A DNA stretch of 64,000 bases from Peterkaempfera podocarpi (GTDB lineage: Bacteria > Actinomycetota > Actinomycetes > Streptomycetales > Streptomycetaceae), in contig NZ_CP162102.1 in NCBI RefSeq assembly GCF_042466665.1, positions 7,192,001 to 7,256,000 on the forward strand, read 5' to 3'. Under the pieces are notes generated by a model. It did no database searches and was not told the origin of the DNA. It worked only from the letters and a program-made list of their open reading frames with translations. Shown one piece after another: positions 13,163 to 21,036 of this stretch. Every line of letters begins with the position of its first letter. Position 1 is the first letter of the stretch. The translations under genes were made by a program, and so were the position numbers.

Positions 13163-14056
13163 GTGAGCCTGTTCTCGAAGCTGTTCGGCCGCAACGCCCG
13201 CCGAGGCGCCGCTGAGGCGCCCACGGCGAGGCACCGCCGCGCCGGTGAGGAGCCCGGCGGGGTGCCGGGGATGCGGGGTGCCCCGCAGGGCGAGGAGTTC
13301 GCCACCCAGGCCGGGGAGCGCCCGCTCTTCCGCGACCAGGGCGACGGCTCTGGCGGCGGTGCGGGTGGTCGCAGTGGTGCGTACGGCGCGTCGGTTGACC
13401 CCTCGGGCGGGCCGCGCATAGGTTTCGACGCGGGACCCTCAACCTCGGGTGGAGGGTTCGCCCCCAATCCCTACGCGGCCGCTGCCCAGCCGGGCGGCCC
13501 CCGTCAGGAGGCTGCGAACGCCATGGCTGCGACCGTGTGCACCCGGTGCGGCAACCACAATCCGGAGGCCGCCCGGTTCTGCTCCAACTGCGGGGCACCG
13601 CTGCGCGGCGGCCAGCCGGCGGAGCGGCCCGCCGAGACCACCTCGACCATCTCCATCTCCGGCCTGGAGTCCTACGACCCGGAGGCGACCGGCACCGGCA
13701 GCCAGCCTGCGCTGTCCCCGGAGGTGCTGGCCGCGATCGACGCGCTGCCCGCCGGTTCCGCGCTGCTGATCGTGCGGCGCGGGCCCAACTCCGGCAGCCG
13801 CTTCCTGCTGGACTCGGATGTGACCACCGCCGGGCGGCACCCGGAGAGCGACATCTTCCTGGACGATGTCACCGTCTCCCGCCGCCATGTGGAGTTCCGC
13901 CGGACGCAGACCGGCTTCACCGTGGCCGATGTGGGCAGCCTCAACGGCACCTATGTCAACCGCGAGCGGATCGACGAGTGGACCCTGTCCAACGGCGACG
14001 AGGTGCAGATCGGCAAGTACCGGCTGGTGTTCTTCGCCGGTCACCGGGGGTTCTGA
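13163..14056 (+). CDS. garA: GarA-like FHA-domain protein with zinc ribbon
   Basis: Phosphothreonine-binding regulator. In mycobacteria and corynebacteria (OdhI) the family controls 2-oxoglutarate metabolism after phosphorylation by Ser/Thr kinases. Seen here are a basic, Gly/Pro-rich head, a C4 zinc ribbon (Cys126, 129, 140, 143: CTRCGNHNPEAARFCSNCG), the kinase target motif ETTS at 158-161, and an FHA domain at about 200-295 with the usual GRHPESDIFLDDVTVSRRH and SLNGTYVN motifs. At 297 aa it is nearly twice mycobacterial GarA (162 aa); the zinc ribbon and long head are the additions. The GTG at 13163 follows AAGGAG. Confidence 0.88.
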   Translation: MSLFSKLFGRNARRGAAEAPTARHRRAGEEPGGVPGMRGAPQGEEFATQAGERPLFRDQGDGSGGGAGGRSGAYGASVDPSGGPRIGFDAGPSTSGGGFAPNPYAAAAQPGGPRQEAANAMAATVCTRCGNHNPEAARFCSNCGAPLRGGQPAERPAETTSTISISGLESYDPEATGTGSQPALSPEVLAAIDALPAGSALLIVRRGPNSGSRFLLDSDVTTAGRHPESDIFLDDVTVSRRHVEFRRTQTGFTVADVGSLNGTYVNRERIDEWTLSNGDEVQIGKYRLVFFAGHRGF

Positions 14057-14086
14057 GCAGCCCAACCGGGAGGAGCAGACCCAGTC

Positions 14087-14908
14087 GTGCCCAGTGACTC
14101 AGGAGTACGGGGCGACATCGCTGCCCGGCGCCCGCCGGCGGTGGCGAAGGTGGTGGCCCAGGCGGCCCCCGCCGCGGACCGCGCTCCGACGCGTGCCGCG
14201 GCGAGGGACCAGCTGATGAGCATCGGTGCCGTGCTGGCGCTGCTGCGCGACGAGTTCCCCGAAGTGACCATCTCCAAGATCCGCTTCCTGGAGGCGGAGG
14301 GGCTGGTGGAGCCGCAGCGCACCCCCTCGGGGTACCGGAAGTTCGGCCCCGCCGATGTGGAGCGGCTCGGCTACGTCCTGCGGATGCAGCGCGACCACTA
14401 TCTGCCGCTGCGGGTGATCCGCGAGCACCTGGACGCTCTGGACCGCGGCGAGGCACCTCCGGCGCTGCCCGGCCCCGACCAGCGGCCGGGACCGGTGGAG
14501 GAGGCCGAGCGCGGATTCGCCCCGGGGGCCGACCACGGCGGCGTGCGGCTGGGCCGCGCGGAGCTGCTGGCCGCGGCCGAGGCGCAGGAGGCCGAACTGC
14601 GTGAGTGGGAGTCCTACGGCCTGGTCAGCTCCGGACCCGACGGCGGCTACGACGGAGAGATGCTGCAGATCGCCCGGCTGGTGGCCGAGTTGGGCAGATT
14701 CGGTCTGGAACCGCGCCATCTCAGGGCGGTGAAGGCGGCGGCCGACCGGGAGGTGGGCCTGGTGGAGCAGGTGGTGGCGCCGCTGCGGCGGCATCGCAAC
14801 CCGCAGACCCGGGCCCACGCCGAGACCACCGCGCGGGAGCTGGCGACGCTGTCGGTGCGGTTGCATGCTGCCCTGGTGCAGGCGGGGCTGCATGCCCTGC
14901 CGCAGTGA
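14087..14908 (+). CDS. ftsR: MerR-family regulator, FtsR-like (Rv1828 type)
   Basis: 273 aa. The N-terminal winged helix-turn-helix (MSIGAVLALLRDEFPEVTIS, then KIRFLEAEGLVEPQRTPSGY) is the MerR DNA-binding domain, followed by a helical effector/dimer region. Gene order after GarA and before the DUF151 gene matches Rv1828, whose corynebacterial relative FtsR activates ftsZ. That role is inferred from family and position, so the symbol is tentative. The GTG start lies 30 bases after garA behind GGAGG, so the two are probably cotranscribed. Confidence 0.82.
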   Translation: MPSDSGVRGDIAARRPPAVAKVVAQAAPAADRAPTRAAARDQLMSIGAVLALLRDEFPEVTISKIRFLEAEGLVEPQRTPSGYRKFGPADVERLGYVLRMQRDHYLPLRVIREHLDALDRGEAPPALPGPDQRPGPVEEAERGFAPGADHGGVRLGRAELLAAAEAQEAELREWESYGLVSSGPDGGYDGEMLQIARLVAELGRFGLEPRHLRAVKAAADREVGLVEQVVAPLRRHRNPQTRAHAETTARELATLSVRLHAALVQAGLHALPQ

Positions 14909-14970
14909 CCCCACCGGTTGCGCCGCGCCCGGTGGGCAGGGCTGCGCTTTCATATCCGGGGCGCGGGCCA

Positions 14971-14984
14971 TAGGGTTGCTCTTG
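14971..14984 (+). promoter_or_regulatory. -10 box placing transcription start at a GTG codon (leaderless)
   Basis: TAGGGT at 14971-14976 lies 7 nt before the GTG at 14984, and no Shine-Dalgarno sequence is present. This spacing puts +1 at or beside the start codon, so the DUF151 gene is probably leaderless with its own promoter. Confidence 0.55.
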
Positions 14985-15459
14985 TGAACGAGCTCGACGT
15001 CGTGGGTGTCCGGGTCGAGATGCCCTCCAACCAGCCGATCGTCCTGCTGCGGGAAGTAGGGGGCGACCGGTACCTCCCCATCTGGATCGGCCCGGGGAGG
15101 CCACCGCGATCGCCTTCGCCCAGCAGGGGATGACGCCTGTGCGGCCGCTGACCCACGACCTGTTCCGCGATGTGCTGGAGGCGGTCGGCCAGCAGCTCAC
15201 CGAGGTGCGGATCACGGATCTGCGGGAGGGTGTCTTCTACGCCGAGCTGGTCTTCGCCAGCGGCGTCGAGGTGAGCGCCCGGCCGTCCGACGCGATAGCG
15301 CTGGCGCTGCGCACCGGTACGCCGATCTACGGCAGTGACGGTGTGCTCGACGAGGCCGGCATCGCGATCCCGGACGAGCAGGAGGACGAGGTCGAGAAGT
15401 TCCGTGAGTTCCTCGACCAGATCTCGCCGGACGATTTCGGGAGCACCGGCAGTCAGTGA
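14984..15459 (+). pseudogene. DUF151 bifunctional nuclease-like protein, interrupted by a 1-base frameshift
   Basis: The frame from GTG 14984 reads MNELDVVGVRVEMPSNQPIV and on to LPIWIGPG, then leaves the family pattern and stops near 15133. The next frame resumes at once with ATAIAFAQQGM and continues through THDLFRDVLEAVGQQLTEV and ARPSDAIALALRTGTPIY to a normal end at 15459. Adding one G to the GGGG run at 15094-15097 restores a continuous protein of about 158 aa, the expected length. The family is one domain, conserved across actinobacteria and partnered with the flanking MerR genes. Either the gene is inactive here or the assembly dropped one G; codon usage beyond the break looks undecayed, favouring the latter. 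Confidence 0.85.
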
Positions 15460-15582
15460 GCGGGTGTTCCGGCTCGATCAGACAGTGATCGTTTTGCCAA
15501 AACAATCAGTCGTACCCACACTGAGGGCACGCGAAACCACTCACGAGGTTGACTTCGCCCGGCGTGCCCAGCGTGGCGATCG

Positions 15583-15611
15583 TTGACGCGCCCCTGGCGA
15601 CTGCCTACCGT
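15583..15611 (+). promoter_or_regulatory. Promoter of the second MerR gene
   Basis: TTGACG (15583-15588), a 17-nt spacer and TACCGT (15606-15611) form a good vegetative promoter. It lies about 57 nt upstream of the chosen GTG at 15668 and supports that start over a more upstream one at 15617. Confidence 0.65.
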
Positions 15612-15667
15612 CGAGAGTGTGCCTGGGGGTCGACGGCCTCCGGGGGACGAGTGGACGGGAGGTCGGC

Positions 15668-16297
15668 GTGAGCAGCACCGGCGACAGTACAGCCGCAGGT
15701 GGCTCCTGCCCCATCCACCCGGTGCGGCACCCCTGGGAGGCACGCGTGCCGGAGGTTCCCCCGCAGCCGGCTCAGCCCCTGCCGTCCGATCCGGCACCCA
15801 CCTCGGGCCTGGTCGGCTTCCGCGGCCCCACGGCCTGTTCGGCGGCCGGCATCACCTATCGTCAGCTGGACTACTGGGCCCGTACCGGGCTGGTCGAGCC
15901 GAGTGTGCGGCCCGCCCAGGGATCGGGCAGCCAGCGGCTCTACAGCTTCCGTGACATCCTGGTGCTCAAGATCGTCAAGCGGCTGCTGGACGCCGGGGTC
16001 TCACTGCAGAACATCCGAGTGGCCGTCACCCATCTGCGCTCCCGCGGGGTCGCGGACCTCACCGGCATCACGCTGATGAGCGATGGCGCCACGGTCTACG
16101 AGTGCACCTCGCCGCATGAGGTGGTGGATCTGCTCCAGGGCGGCCAGGGCGTCTTCGGTATCGCGGTCGGCGCCGTCTGGCGTGAACTCGAGGGGTCGCT
16201 GAGCAAGCTGCGCGGTGAGCGCACCGACACCGGGGAGGCCGTGCTCAGCCATGACCCGGGCGACGAACTGGCCCGCCGCCGCCATCGGGCCGGCTGA
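15668..16297 (+). CDS. MerR-family regulator (Rv1830 type)
   Basis: 209 aa. A poorly conserved head of about 55 residues precedes a MerR winged helix (CSAAGITYRQLDYWARTGLV, GSGSQRLYSFRDILVLKIVK) and a C-terminal region of unknown effector. The second regulator of this type closes the block that begins with the phosphatidyltransferase, as in mycobacteria. The GTG at 15668 has GGGAGG upstream and lies downstream of a clear promoter. Targets are not visible from sequence. Confidence 0.85.
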   Translation: MSSTGDSTAAGGSCPIHPVRHPWEARVPEVPPQPAQPLPSDPAPTSGLVGFRGPTACSAAGITYRQLDYWARTGLVEPSVRPAQGSGSQRLYSFRDILVLKIVKRLLDAGVSLQNIRVAVTHLRSRGVADLTGITLMSDGATVYECTSPHEVVDLLQGGQGVFGIAVGAVWRELEGSLSKLRGERTDTGEAVLSHDPGDELARRRHRAG

Positions 16298-16331
16298 CCC
16301 CCACCGCAGACGAGCAGACGAGCAGACGATC

Positions 16332-16365
16332 AAGGGGCCCGGACGGGGAACCGTCCGGGCCCCTT
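16332..16365 (+). terminator. Terminator after second MerR gene
   Basis: A perfect 15-bp stem (AAGGGGCCCGGACGG and complement) with a GGAA tetraloop starts 35 nt after the stop. It marks the end of the conserved block. Confidence 0.85.
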
Positions 16366-16421
16366 GCCGCGTCAGCAGCCGTGAACGGTGATCACGCGGC
16401 GCGGCGGCCGGAGGGGGCAGG

Positions 16422-17138
16422 GTGCGAGGGATCGGGCTTCGGCGGGCGGGCGCGGGCGCGGTGGAACGGGTGCGGAGGCTGCTCAGCACCCGGCGTGGCC
16501 GCCGCAGGGCCCTCCAGGTGCTGGTGGCGCTCTGCGTGCTGGCGCTCACCCCGGCCACCTGGCTCTGGCTGAGCACGGGGGACCGGGTCCGCACGGTGGC
16601 CTCGGCGCCGGCCGAACCGGTCGGGGTGGTGTTCGGCGCCGGTCTCGTCGCGGGGGAGCCCTCGCCGTACCTGGAGCACCGGCTGGAGGCCGCGGTGCAG
16701 CTCTACCGTGCGGGCAAGGTGCAGGCGCTGCTGGTCACCGGCGACAACAGCCGCACCGACTACGACGAGCCGACCGCGATGCGGGACTACCTGCGCGGCC
16801 ACGGCGTCCCTTCGGTGCGGATCGTGGTGGACGACGCCGGCTTTGACACATGGGACTCCTGCACCCGTGCCCGCCGGATCTTCGGTGTCGACCACGCGGT
16901 GCTGGTGAGCCAGGACTTCCACATCCGGCGGGCCATCGCCCTCTGCCGGGCAGCGGGGATCGACGCCTACGGGGTGGGCGTGTCCGAGCCGCACGATGTC
17001 ACCTGGTACTACGGCGGCGTACGGGAGGTCGCGGCGGCGGCGAAGGCTGCCGTGGACGCGGCGGTCAGGCCGGACCCCCACTTCCTGGGCCCCACCGAGC
17101 CCGGTATCGCCCTGGCCCTGGCCGACGCCCGCCGCTGA
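16422..17138 (+). CDS. SanA/YdcF-like DUF218 membrane protein
   Basis: 238 aa. A basic head and one membrane segment (LQVLVALCVLALTPATWLWL) precede a DUF218 domain: VGVVFGAGLVAGEPSPYLEHRLEAA, ALLVTGDNSRTDYDEPTAM, and QDFHIRRAIALCRAAGI. SanA proteins are linked to envelope integrity and vancomycin tolerance in enterobacteria; the reaction is unknown. The GTG start follows GAGGGGGCAG. It is probably transcribed alone, since a strong terminator precedes it. Confidence 0.82.
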   Translation: MRGIGLRRAGAGAVERVRRLLSTRRGRRRALQVLVALCVLALTPATWLWLSTGDRVRTVASAPAEPVGVVFGAGLVAGEPSPYLEHRLEAAVQLYRAGKVQALLVTGDNSRTDYDEPTAMRDYLRGHGVPSVRIVVDDAGFDTWDSCTRARRIFGVDHAVLVSQDFHIRRAIALCRAAGIDAYGVGVSEPHDVTWYYGGVREVAAAAKAAVDAAVRPDPHFLGPTEPGIALALADARR

Positions 17139-17275
17139 TCCGGCGCCGCCGGGGCCGCGCCGTGCGGGGCTGCCAGCGGTCGGGAGCCGCCGCCATCGGG
17201 TGCGGAAGGCAGCGCTGATAACAGGCCCAAGCGCTCGCCGCGGCCGGGCACCGGCACATGTCCGACCTGTGAGAG

Positions 17276-18793
17276 ATGATCGGCGATGTGCGACCCCTGC
17301 CCACGATCCTGCATCTGGACATGGACGCCTTCTTCGCCTCGGTGGAGCAGGCGTCCAAGCCCAGCCTGCGTGGAAAACCCGTGATCGTGGGCGGGCTCGG
17401 CGGCCGGGGAGTGGTGGCGACCGCCTCCTACGAGGCCCGCCGCTTCGGGGTGCACTCGGCGATGGCCATGGCCCACGCCCGGCGGCTCTGCCCCAACGCC
17501 GCCTATCTGGTGCCCCGCTTCGAGCTCTACCGCCAGGTCAGCGAGACGGTGATGGCGCTGCTGCGGCAGCTCTCCCCGCTGGTGGAGCCGCTCAGCCTGG
17601 ACGAGGCCTTCGTCGACCTGGCCGCCGGGCCGTACGGCGAGGTGCTGGAGGCCGCGGGGAGCTCCGCCGAGGGCGAGGAGCTCGTCCGGGCGCTGGCGGA
17701 GGATCTTCGTGCCGACATCCTTGCCGCCACCGGTCTCACCGCGTCGGTGGGGCTGGCCGGATGCAAGCTGCTGGCCAAGATCGCCTCGGAGGAGGCCAAA
17801 CCCGACGGTCTGGTGGTGGTCGAGCCGGGCCGGGAGCGGGAGGTGCTGGGCCCGATGCCGGTCCGGGCGCTGCCCGGCGTCGGCCCGGCCACGGCCGAGA
17901 CGCTCCGTCGGGCCGGGCTGTCCACGGTCGCGGATGTCGCGGCGGTGGAGGAGCCGGAGCTGGTGCGGCTGCTGGGGAGGGCGCACGGCGGCTCGCTGCA
18001 CGCCATGGCGCTGGGGCAGGACGACCGCCCGGTGGTGGCCGAGCGCGACGCCAAGTCCGTCTCGGTGGAGGACACCTTCGAGGTGGATCTGGTGGACCGG
18101 GACCGCATCGTCCGCGAGCTGGACCGGCTGTCGGAGCGCTGTGTGCGGCGGCTGCGGGGGGCCGGGCGGTCCGGGCGGACGGTGGTGGTGAAGGTGCGCC
18201 GCTTCGATTTCAGCACGCTCACCCGCTCGGAGACCCTGCGGGCGCCCACCGACGATCTCTCGGTGATCGCCGAGACGGCCAGGCGGCTGGTGGAGCCGGT
18301 CGAGATCACCGGCGGGGTTCGGCTGCTGGGGGTCGGTGTGTCGGGGCTGGCGGACTTCACCCAGGAGGATCTCTTCGCCCAGGCGGCCAGGTCGGCCGAG
18401 GAGGCCGACGGCCCAGTGGGGGAGGGCAGAGTGAGGGAGGGCGGAGAGGGGCAGGGCGGAGAGGGGCAGGGCGGGGCCGGCGAGGACGATGCCGGCGCCG
18501 AGGGCGCAGAAGTCGCGTACGGGGGGCCCGCCGGGCCGCGGGCCTTCCATCCCGGGCGGCTCACCGCCTCCGAGGAGGAGGGCTCCCCGACCGCCAGGCG
18601 GTGGATGCCGGGGTACGACGTGGAGCACACCGAGTACGGGCCGGGCTGGGTCCAGGGCAGCGGGGTCGGGCGGGTGACGGTCCGCTTCGAGACCCCGGGG
18701 TCGGCGCCGGGTCGGGTGCGGACGTTCCTGGTCGACGACCCCGAGCTGCACCCCTCCGCCGCCCTCCCGCTCGGTGCCGCTTCGGGCCTCTAG
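17276..18793 (+). CDS. dinB: DNA polymerase IV (Y-family translesion polymerase)
   Basis: 505 aa. The catalytic motifs LHLDMDAFFASVEQ and SLDEAFVDL supply the acidic metal ligands, the helix-hairpin-helix MPVRALPGVGPATAETL is present, and the little finger follows to about residue 355. A beta-clamp motif QEDLF lies directly after it, not at the C-terminus. The protein then has a Gly/Glu-rich linker, encoded partly by a duplicated 15-bp unit near 18440-18470, and a further 90-residue tail with YGPGWVQGSGVGRVTVRF. The usual family length is 350-400 aa. The ATG at 17276 gives the correct N-terminus. Mutagenic lesion bypass is the expected role. Confidence 0.92.
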   Translation: MIGDVRPLPTILHLDMDAFFASVEQASKPSLRGKPVIVGGLGGRGVVATASYEARRFGVHSAMAMAHARRLCPNAAYLVPRFELYRQVSETVMALLRQLSPLVEPLSLDEAFVDLAAGPYGEVLEAAGSSAEGEELVRALAEDLRADILAATGLTASVGLAGCKLLAKIASEEAKPDGLVVVEPGREREVLGPMPVRALPGVGPATAETLRRAGLSTVADVAAVEEPELVRLLGRAHGGSLHAMALGQDDRPVVAERDAKSVSVEDTFEVDLVDRDRIVRELDRLSERCVRRLRGAGRSGRTVVVKVRRFDFSTLTRSETLRAPTDDLSVIAETARRLVEPVEITGGVRLLGVGVSGLADFTQEDLFAQAARSAEEADGPVGEGRVREGGEGQGGEGQGGAGEDDAGAEGAEVAYGGPAGPRAFHPGRLTASEEEGSPTARRWMPGYDVEHTEYGPGWVQGSGVGRVTVRFETPGSAPGRVRTFLVDDPELHPSAALPLGAASGL

Positions 18794-18989
18794 GGCTCGT
18801 CTGACCGTTCCCGTCTGACCCGGCACCTCGTTGTGTTGTCGGAGTTGATCGAGTACGCCCAGTACGGGGTCGATCCTCCGCCTTGCGATGCGCCCTCCTT
18901 GCCGGCCTTCGGCGAGGAGGGGCGCTGCACCGGACGCCGCGCGCCTTGACGGCGCGAACGGTCGGACAAGCCTTGGGCGGGGCGGCCGT
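18794..18989 (+). other. Gene-free spacer with imperfect palindrome, possible dispersed repeat
   Basis: About 195 bases between the 3' ends of dinB and the exporter hold no supportable gene. An imperfect inverted repeat (CGGAGTTGATCGAGTAC / GTACGGGGTCGATCCTCCG) spans 18840-18880 and could form a shared terminator. The surrounding sequence looks like one I have seen repeated between genes in other streptomycete genomes, but I cannot confirm that here. Confidence 0.35.
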
Positions 18990-20924
18990 TCATGCCCGGC
19001 GTGCCGCCTCTGGCGGTCCCTCGCCGGGTCGGATGCTGCGTTCCCCTGCCGCGCCGGGCCGTGAGGCTTCGCCGTCCCGGCCGTGCACGCCCGGTGGGCC
19101 GCCTCTTGGATCCCTCACCGGGACAGATGCCGTGCGCCCGGTCGGCGTGGGCGGCCGGCCGAGGTGCGGGGCTGTCCCGCCGGGGGAGCTTCCTCGGGTC
19201 GCCCTGTGGACGCGGCGGGCTGCGCGCGTAGCAGCCGGTGGAGATTCCGGGCTCTGCCGGGTGGACGTGCCCTCGCGCAGGTCAGGGGCGCGGGGAACCC
19301 CGGGCGCCCGCCGGTGGAGCGGCGGGCGTGGGGTTCCCGCGCCCCTGAGGATGCGGGTGGTACGCCCCGGGTGGGGGTGGTATGCCCTTCCACTCCCACC
19401 CGAGGCGCGGTGGCCCTCGGTGACCCGTCCCTTGGCACCGGGGCCTGTGGGCGCCCCGTCAGGCGCCGGTCGTGACCCCTGGGGGGTGGCTGCTGGGGTG
19501 CTGTCGGCGACGGCGACCTGGGTGCGGGCGCTGCGGATGGCGAAGGGGACGACCGCGGCGATCAGGCAGCCGACCGCGGTGATCCAGAAGGCGTGGCGGT
19601 AGGCGTCCAGGGTGGGCAGTCCCAGTGCGGGGATGGTGTCGCCGGTGAGGACTGCGCCCAGTACGGCGGTGCCGATGGCGCCGCCGACGGTGCGCAGCAC
19701 CGCGTTCATGCCGTTGGCGATGCCGCTCTGCTCGGCGGGGACGGCGTTGTTGATGTAGGCGGGCATGGCGGCGTAGGCCATGCCGACGCCGAGGCCGAAG
19801 AGTCCGGAGGCGGTGTAGATGTCGCCTTGGGCGCTGTGGCGCAGGGCGAGATAGGCCATGGAGACGGCGCCGAAGACGCCGCCGAGGACGAGGGGGAGGC
19901 GGGGGCCGCGGCGGGCGATCAGGAGGGCTCCGAGGGGGGCTGCGACCAGGCTGCCGAGGGCGGAGGGGAGCAGCATCACGCCGGCGTGGAGGACGGTTGC
20001 GGTGAAGCCGTAGCCGACCTTTTCGGGGGTCTGGGCGAAGTCGCTGATGACCATGAAGGAGCCGTACATGCCGAAGCCGATGAGCAGGCCGGAGAGGTTG
20101 GTGAAGGCGACGGCGGGTCGGGCCATCATCGACATGTCGACCAGGGGGTGGGCGACTCGGCGTTCGATGGCGACCCAGACGGCTGCGATCACTGCGGCGG
20201 TGGCGAAGAGGCCCAGGGTGCGGCCGGAGGTCCAGCCCCAGGTGTTGCCCTGGCTGACGGCGACCAGCAATGCGCAGAGCCAGCCGGCGAGGGTGGCTGC
20301 GCCGAGGGGGTCGGCGCCGCCGTTGCGGTCGACGACGGGGTCGGTGGGGATGCGCAGGGCGACCAGGAGGAGGGCGGCGAGGCCGAAGGCGAGGCCCATC
20401 CAGAAGATGGACTTGTAGCTCCAGTGCTCGATGAGCAGTCCGGTGGCGACCAGGCCGAGGCCGCTGCCGACGCCCATGCTGGCGCTGATGAGTGCGACGC
20501 CGCCGGTGACCTTCTCGCGGGGGAGTTCGTCGCGGACGATGCTGATGGCGAGGGGGAGGACGCCGCCGCCGGCGCCCTGGAGGATGCGGGCGACGACGAG
20601 CCAGGTGAAGGAGTGGGTGGCGACGGCGGTTGCGGAGCCGGCGACCAGTCCGGTGAGGGAGACGAGCAGCATGGGCTTGCGGCCGCGCAGGTCTCCGAAG
20701 CGGCCGAGCAGCGGGGTGAGGACGGCTGCTGCGAGCAGGTTGGCGGTCATCAGCCAGGTGATGCTGGTGCCGGAGGCGTGGAGTTCCCTGGCCAGCGAGG
20801 GCAGGATCGGCACCACTGCGGTCTGCACCACGGAGAAGGCCAGCATGGCGAGGACGAGTGCGGGCAGGACGCGTCCGTTGCCGGGCTGTGCGGCCGTGGT
20901 GGTGGGCTGGGGTGCCTCACTCAC
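18990..20924 (-). CDS. DHA2-type MFS multidrug exporter, probably frameshifted near its 3' end
   Basis: Proton-driven drug efflux protein of the QacA/EmrB type. The core, about residues 1-468 from the GTG at 20924, has some 14 hydrophobic segments and the loop motif GRFGDLRGRKPMLLVSL; the motif-C region is GVGSGLGLVATGLLI. The GTG follows GGAGGA by six bases; an upstream in-frame ATG at 21008 sits on the -35 box and is unlikely. After the last membrane segment the frame runs 176 further residues of Pro/Arg/Gly-rich sequence through a strong terminator hairpin. Adding one base in the C6 run (19481-19486, minus strand) would give a stop at 19459-19461 and a normal 488-aa protein, which I think is the true form. 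Confidence 0.85.
   Translation of the reverse strand: MSEAPQPTTTAAQPGNGRVLPALVLAMLAFSVVQTAVVPILPSLARELHASGTSITWLMTANLLAAAVLTPLLGRFGDLRGRKPMLLVSLTGLVAGSATAVATHSFTWLVVARILQGAGGGVLPLAISIVRDELPREKVTGGVALISASMGVGSGLGLVATGLLIEHWSYKSIFWMGLAFGLAALLLVALRIPTDPVVDRNGGADPLGAATLAGWLCALLVAVSQGNTWGWTSGRTLGLFATAAVIAAVWVAIERRVAHPLVDMSMMARPAVAFTNLSGLLIGFGMYGSFMVISDFAQTPEKVGYGFTATVLHAGVMLLPSALGSLVAAPLGALLIARRGPRLPLVLGGVFGAVSMAYLALRHSAQGDIYTASGLFGLGVGMAYAAMPAYINNAVPAEQSGIANGMNAVLRTVGGAIGTAVLGAVLTGDTIPALGLPTLDAYRHAFWITAVGCLIAAVVPFAIRSARTQVAVADSTPAATPQGSRPAPDGAPTGPGAKGRVTEGHRASGGSGRAYHPHPGRTTRILRGAGTPRPPLHRRAPGVPRAPDLREGTSTRQSPESPPAATRAARRVHRATRGSSPGGTAPHLGRPPTPTGRTASVPVRDPRGGPPGVHGRDGEASRPGAAGERSIRPGEGPPEAARRA
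19282..19348 (-). terminator. Strong GGGGCGCGGGGAACCCC-type terminator hairpin
   Basis: A 19-20 bp outer stem (CAGGGGCGCGGGGAACCCC and near-complement, one bulge) encloses a second stem, CGCCCGCC/GGCGGGCG. This is a typical streptomycete intergenic terminator. It lies about 110 bp past the stop predicted if the exporter frameshift is corrected, and inside the uncorrected frame. Confidence 0.75.
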
Positions 20925-20972
20925 GGGTGTTCCTCCAAGGATTCGTTCATGCTCAGTAAGGTTTACGTGCTG

Positions 20973-21008
20973 AATCAAATCATGGAGGTAATTGATTAAG
21001 TATGTCAA
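20973..21008 (-). promoter_or_regulatory. Exporter promoter with overlapping palindromic operator
   Basis: On the minus strand TTGACA (21008-21003) is a perfect -35 box; CATGAT follows after 18 nt as a weak -10. Between and across them lies a near-perfect inverted repeat, AATCAAAT-N9-AATTGATT (20973-20997), in unusually AT-rich DNA. This suggests local repression by a drug-responsive regulator, but no regulator gene adjoins it. Confidence 0.55.
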
Positions 21009-21036
21009 ACATCAACAGGTGAAGCTCGCGCAGCGC

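Noticed and set aside
14984..15459. Programmed frameshift as the explanation for the split DUF151 gene
   Set aside because: The GGGG run is short, there is no slippery heptamer with a downstream pseudoknot that I can see, and homologues are encoded in one frame.
19593..20999. Plus-strand Gly/Asp/Glu-rich frame resembling a repeat protein
   Set aside because: It is the complement of the hydrophobic exporter gene; alternating Gly/Glu/Asp arises from antisense of Leu/Ala/Val codons.
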